Assembly: GCA_002438865.1 (NCBI GenBank)
Contig: DJRJ01000046.1
Span: 14,037-20,535 of the forward strand
Reading direction: 5' to 3'
DNA: 6,499 nucleotides
Origin: Clostridiales bacterium UBA6363
GTDB lineage: Bacteria > Bacillota > Clostridia > UBA1381
Below the pieces are notes generated by a model. It had not been told where the DNA came from and did no database searches. It saw only the letters and a program-made list of their open reading frames with translations. Made by a program: the position numbers and the translations under genes. This document shows positions 4,575-6,499 of this stretch, piece after piece. The number at the start of each line of letters is the position of its first letter. Position 1 is the stretch's first letter.

Positions 4575-5838
4575 ATTCTCCCAATTTGTACAAATCATCA
4601 AAAAACGCCGGATACGATACCGAAACGCATTTATCGTCGTCAAGCGACGATTCGCCTTCGGCAAGCTGTGCCAGCACCGAAAGGCTCATTGCCATTCGGT
4701 GGTCGCCGTATGTTTTAAAATCAGCGCCGTGTATCGGCTTTCCGCCGTGGATAACCATTCCGTCCTCGGACGCCGTAATGTCCGCACCGCATTTGGAAAA
4801 CTCGTTCTCGATTGCGGCTATTCTGTCGGTTTCCTTAACACGCAGCTCGTGTGCGTCCTTTATAACCGTTTCGCCCTCGGCAAAAACAGCCGCTGCCGCA
4901 ATTATCGGTATCTCGTCAATAAGTCTCGGTATAATATCGCCGCCTATCGTTACGCCTTTAAGGCGTGACGATGCAACCGTTATATCCGCAACAGGCTCTC
5001 CCGAAACAATTCGCTCGTTCTCAAATTTCATATCTGCACCCATTGCTTTAAGCACATCAATAATTCCCGTCCGTGTGGGATTTACTCCGACATTTCTTAC
5101 CGTAACACGTGAGGACGGCATAATAAGTCCCAGCACCATAAAGAACGCCGCAGAGGAAATATCTCCGCACACGTCAATATCGGCGGCACGCAGCTCTTTA
5201 CCGGGTCGTACCGTTATTTTAAGTCCGTCGCACACAATATCCGCACCCATTGCGGCAAGCATACGCTCCGTGTGGTCACGTGATTTTTCCTTTTCGTATA
5301 TTACCGTTTCCCCATCCGCATACAGCGCCGCCAGAATAAGGGCGGTTTTTACCTGTGCGGAGGCAACCGTCATTTTGTATTCCGTGCCGTGAAGCTTACT
5401 GCCCGTAATGTACAGAGGACAGTAATCATTTTCTATTTTCGCCCCCATAAGCGACAGCGGTTCGGTCACACGCTTCATCGGGCGCTTTTCGATTGACTTG
5501 TCGCCCGTGAGCGAGGAATTGAAGTCCTGCCCCGAAAGTATACCGCAAAGAAGTCTTGTCGTTGTACCGCTGTTTCCCGTATAGAGCATTTTCTGCGGCT
5601 CCCTTAAGCCGTGAAGTCCGTTGCCGTGAACGGTTATCATATCCTCCGACATCTCTATTTCCACGCCCAAAGCCTTAAAACATTCAATCGTAGAAAGACA
5701 GTCCGCACCTTTTAGAAAACCCGTGATATGCGCAGTGCCTTTTGCGAGCGAATTGAACATTACCGCTCTGTGTGAAATGGATTTATCGCCCGGGACGGTT
5801 ATTTTGCCGTTTGCCGAGCCTATTTTTTTTATAATCAT
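4573..5838 (-). CDS. aroA: 3-phosphoshikimate 1-carboxyvinyltransferase (EPSP synthase)
   Basis: The enzyme joins shikimate-3-phosphate and phosphoenolpyruvate to give EPSP in the cytoplasmic shikimate pathway to chorismate and aromatic amino acids. The 421-residue length is normal and complete. Substrate motifs are present in order: PGDKSISHRA (16-25, with Lys19, Ser20 and Arg24), GNSGTTTRLL (88-97), KRPMKRV (118-124), ASAQVK (159-164), SRDHTERML (186-194), NPTRTGI (253-259), RLIDEIPI (305-312, catalytic Asp308), ELRVKETDR (331-339, Glu336) and GDHRMAM (378-384). The wording resembles the Bacillus enzyme more than that of E. coli. The glycine of GNSGT (Gly91), whose replacement by alanine accompanies glyphosate insensitivity in some EPSP synthases, is retained; sensitivity itself cannot be read from this. 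GGGAGTG (complement of 5846-5852) lies 7 nt before the ATG. It converges on purF and diverges from the flippase gene, so it is probably monocistronic. Confidence 0.97.
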   Translation of the reverse strand: MIIKKIGSANGKITVPGDKSISHRAVMFNSLAKGTAHITGFLKGADCLSTIECFKALGVEIEMSEDMITVHGNGLHGLREPQKMLYTGNSGTTTRLLCGILSGQDFNSSLTGDKSIEKRPMKRVTEPLSLMGAKIENDYCPLYITGSKLHGTEYKMTVASAQVKTALILAALYADGETVIYEKEKSRDHTERMLAAMGADIVCDGLKITVRPGKELRAADIDVCGDISSAAFFMVLGLIMPSSRVTVRNVGVNPTRTGIIDVLKAMGADMKFENERIVSGEPVADITVASSRLKGVTIGGDIIPRLIDEIPIIAAAAVFAEGETVIKDAHELRVKETDRIAAIENEFSKCGADITASEDGMVIHGGKPIHGADFKTYGDHRMAMSLSVLAQLAEGESSLDDDKCVSVSYPAFFDDLYKLGE

Positions 5839-5862
5839 TGTAAATCACTCCCGTATAAAACA

Positions 5863-5891
5863 ATTATAGCATAAATAGAATAATATGACAA
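5863..5891 (-). promoter_or_regulatory. Extended -10 sigma-A promoter of aroA
   Basis: Read on the minus strand, TTGTCA (complement of 5886-5891) and TATAAT (complement of 5863-5868) are 17 bp apart, and TGC precedes TATAAT, forming an extended TGN -10. The start point would be near 5856, leaving a leader of under 20 nt that still contains the ribosome site. Confidence 0.8.
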
Positions 5892-5916
5892 GGCTTATTG
5901 CTTTGATTTATTTGTG

Positions 5917-5921
5917 AAAGG
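5917..5921 (+). promoter_or_regulatory. Ribosome binding site of the flippase gene
   Basis: AAAGG ends 11 nt before the ATG at 5933, a somewhat long spacing. The next in-frame ATG (5951) has no comparable site. No convincing plus-strand promoter is seen in the 94-bp divergent gap; ATGACA (5885-5890) lacks a good -10 partner. Confidence 0.5.
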
Positions 5922-5932
5922 CAGTCGTATAG

Positions 5933-6499
5933 ATGAAAAAACAAAGCTTTATGGCAGGGGCGGCAACTCTTATGGTTGCAAATGCAATATCGAAAATACT
6001 CGGTGCGGTGTTCAAAATACCGCTTACATATATTCTTCACGAGGACGGCATGGCGGTGTTCGGCGTGGCGTTTCAGGTTTACATAATGTTTCTGACGTTT
6101 ATAATATCGGGTTTTCCGCTTGCTGTTTCAAAGAGCGTTTCCGAGGCGCTTGCAAAAAAGAACGAACGCCTTGCGCATAATACGGTCAGAGTTTCGGCTG
6201 TTGTTCTTTGCATTATAGGCATTTTCGGGACGGCAATACTGTATTTCGGAGCAGAGTTTTTCGCATTTGCCCTTAAAGAGGAAAAAGCGGTGTTTGCGAT
6301 AAAATGCATTTCCCCGGCGGTCTTTCTCGTTGCCGCAGGAACGGCGTACAAGAGCTATTATCAAGGCTCGTCCAATATGATACCCACCGCCGTTTCACAG
6401 GTGACGGAGGCTTTTGTAAAGCTTGCGGCGGGATATTTTCTTGCGGCGGCTCTCATAAGCGGAGGGGCGTATATGTCGGCGGGCGGTGCAATATTGGGA
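5933..6499 (+). CDS. MOP-superfamily flippase, SpoVB/MurJ-like polysaccharide biosynthesis protein (3' truncated)
   Basis: The frame is open from ATG at 5933 to the right edge, 189 complete codons; family members are usually around 450-550 residues, so more than half lies outside. It is a polytopic inner-membrane protein: hydrophobic segments lie at about residues 8-28, 41-65, 86-106, 118-138 and 155-178. The start MKKQSFMAGAATLMVANAISKILGA fits the SpoVB/MurJ-type first helix, and YYQGSSNMIPTAVSQVTEAF (142-161) matches the conserved motif of the SpoVB and YtgP group. Such proteins move undecaprenyl-linked sugars, including lipid II, across the membrane; in Bacillus SpoVB acts in spore-cortex formation and YtgP is a MurJ-type lipid II flippase. 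Which of these it is cannot be decided from half a protein. It is divergent from aroA, and genes beyond the edge could form an operon with it. Confidence 0.87.
   Translation, partial: MKKQSFMAGAATLMVANAISKILGAVFKIPLTYILHEDGMAVFGVAFQVYIMFLTFIISGFPLAVSKSVSEALAKKNERLAHNTVRVSAVVLCIIGIFGTAILYFGAEFFAFALKEEKAVFAIKCISPAVFLVAAGTAYKSYYQGSSNMIPTAVSQVTEAFVKLAAGYFLAAALISGGAYMSAGGAILG

Noticed and set aside
4550..5392. 280-codon open frame on the plus strand
   Set aside because: It lies wholly antisense to aroA, which has every catalytic motif, and its Ser/Ile/Thr-rich product has no recognisable domain or ribosome site.

Overview
The window looks like a piece of a low-to-moderate-GC, Gram-positive Clostridia-type chromosome, possibly Oscillospiraceae/Ruminococcus-like. 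The evidence is a SigH-family sigma factor, a SpoVB/MurJ-type flippase, a Bacillus-type amidophosphoribosyltransferase with propeptide and Fe-S cysteines, a Bacillus-type EPSP synthase, Shine-Dalgarno sites before the genes, and sigma-A style promoters. The exact lineage cannot be fixed from sequence alone.

Layout, left to right. (1) The 3' end of a large, probably surface-exposed beta-rich repeat protein, open at the left edge. (2) A 429-bp gap (1536-1964): its first half is a long 3' UTR rich in palindromic repeats and closed by a strong intrinsic terminator; its second half is an AT-rich leader ending in a perfect-consensus promoter. (3) A two-gene unit: a SigH-like sigma factor with a GTG start, then a small protein with two zinc ribbons, then a terminator. 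(4) purF alone, from its own TTGACT-17-TATAAT promoter, which has a LacI/CcpA-like operator sequence in its spacer. (5) Two consecutive terminators between the convergent genes purF and aroA. (6) aroA on the minus strand with an extended -10 promoter. (7) Divergent from aroA, the first 189 codons of a multi-pass MOP-superfamily lipid/polysaccharide flippase, cut by the right edge.

How the genes relate. purF (first committed step of purine synthesis) and aroA (shikimate pathway) are housekeeping biosynthesis genes in separate transcription units. The sigma factor and the flippase may both touch stationary-phase or sporulation physiology, but nothing here joins them in one pathway. No mobile element, CRISPR array, RNA gene or defence system is visible. 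I regard this as a mostly ordinary chromosomal region. The points most worth a second look are the covarying palindromic repeats, the altered core-binding segment of the sigma factor, and the operator-like site in the purF promoter.
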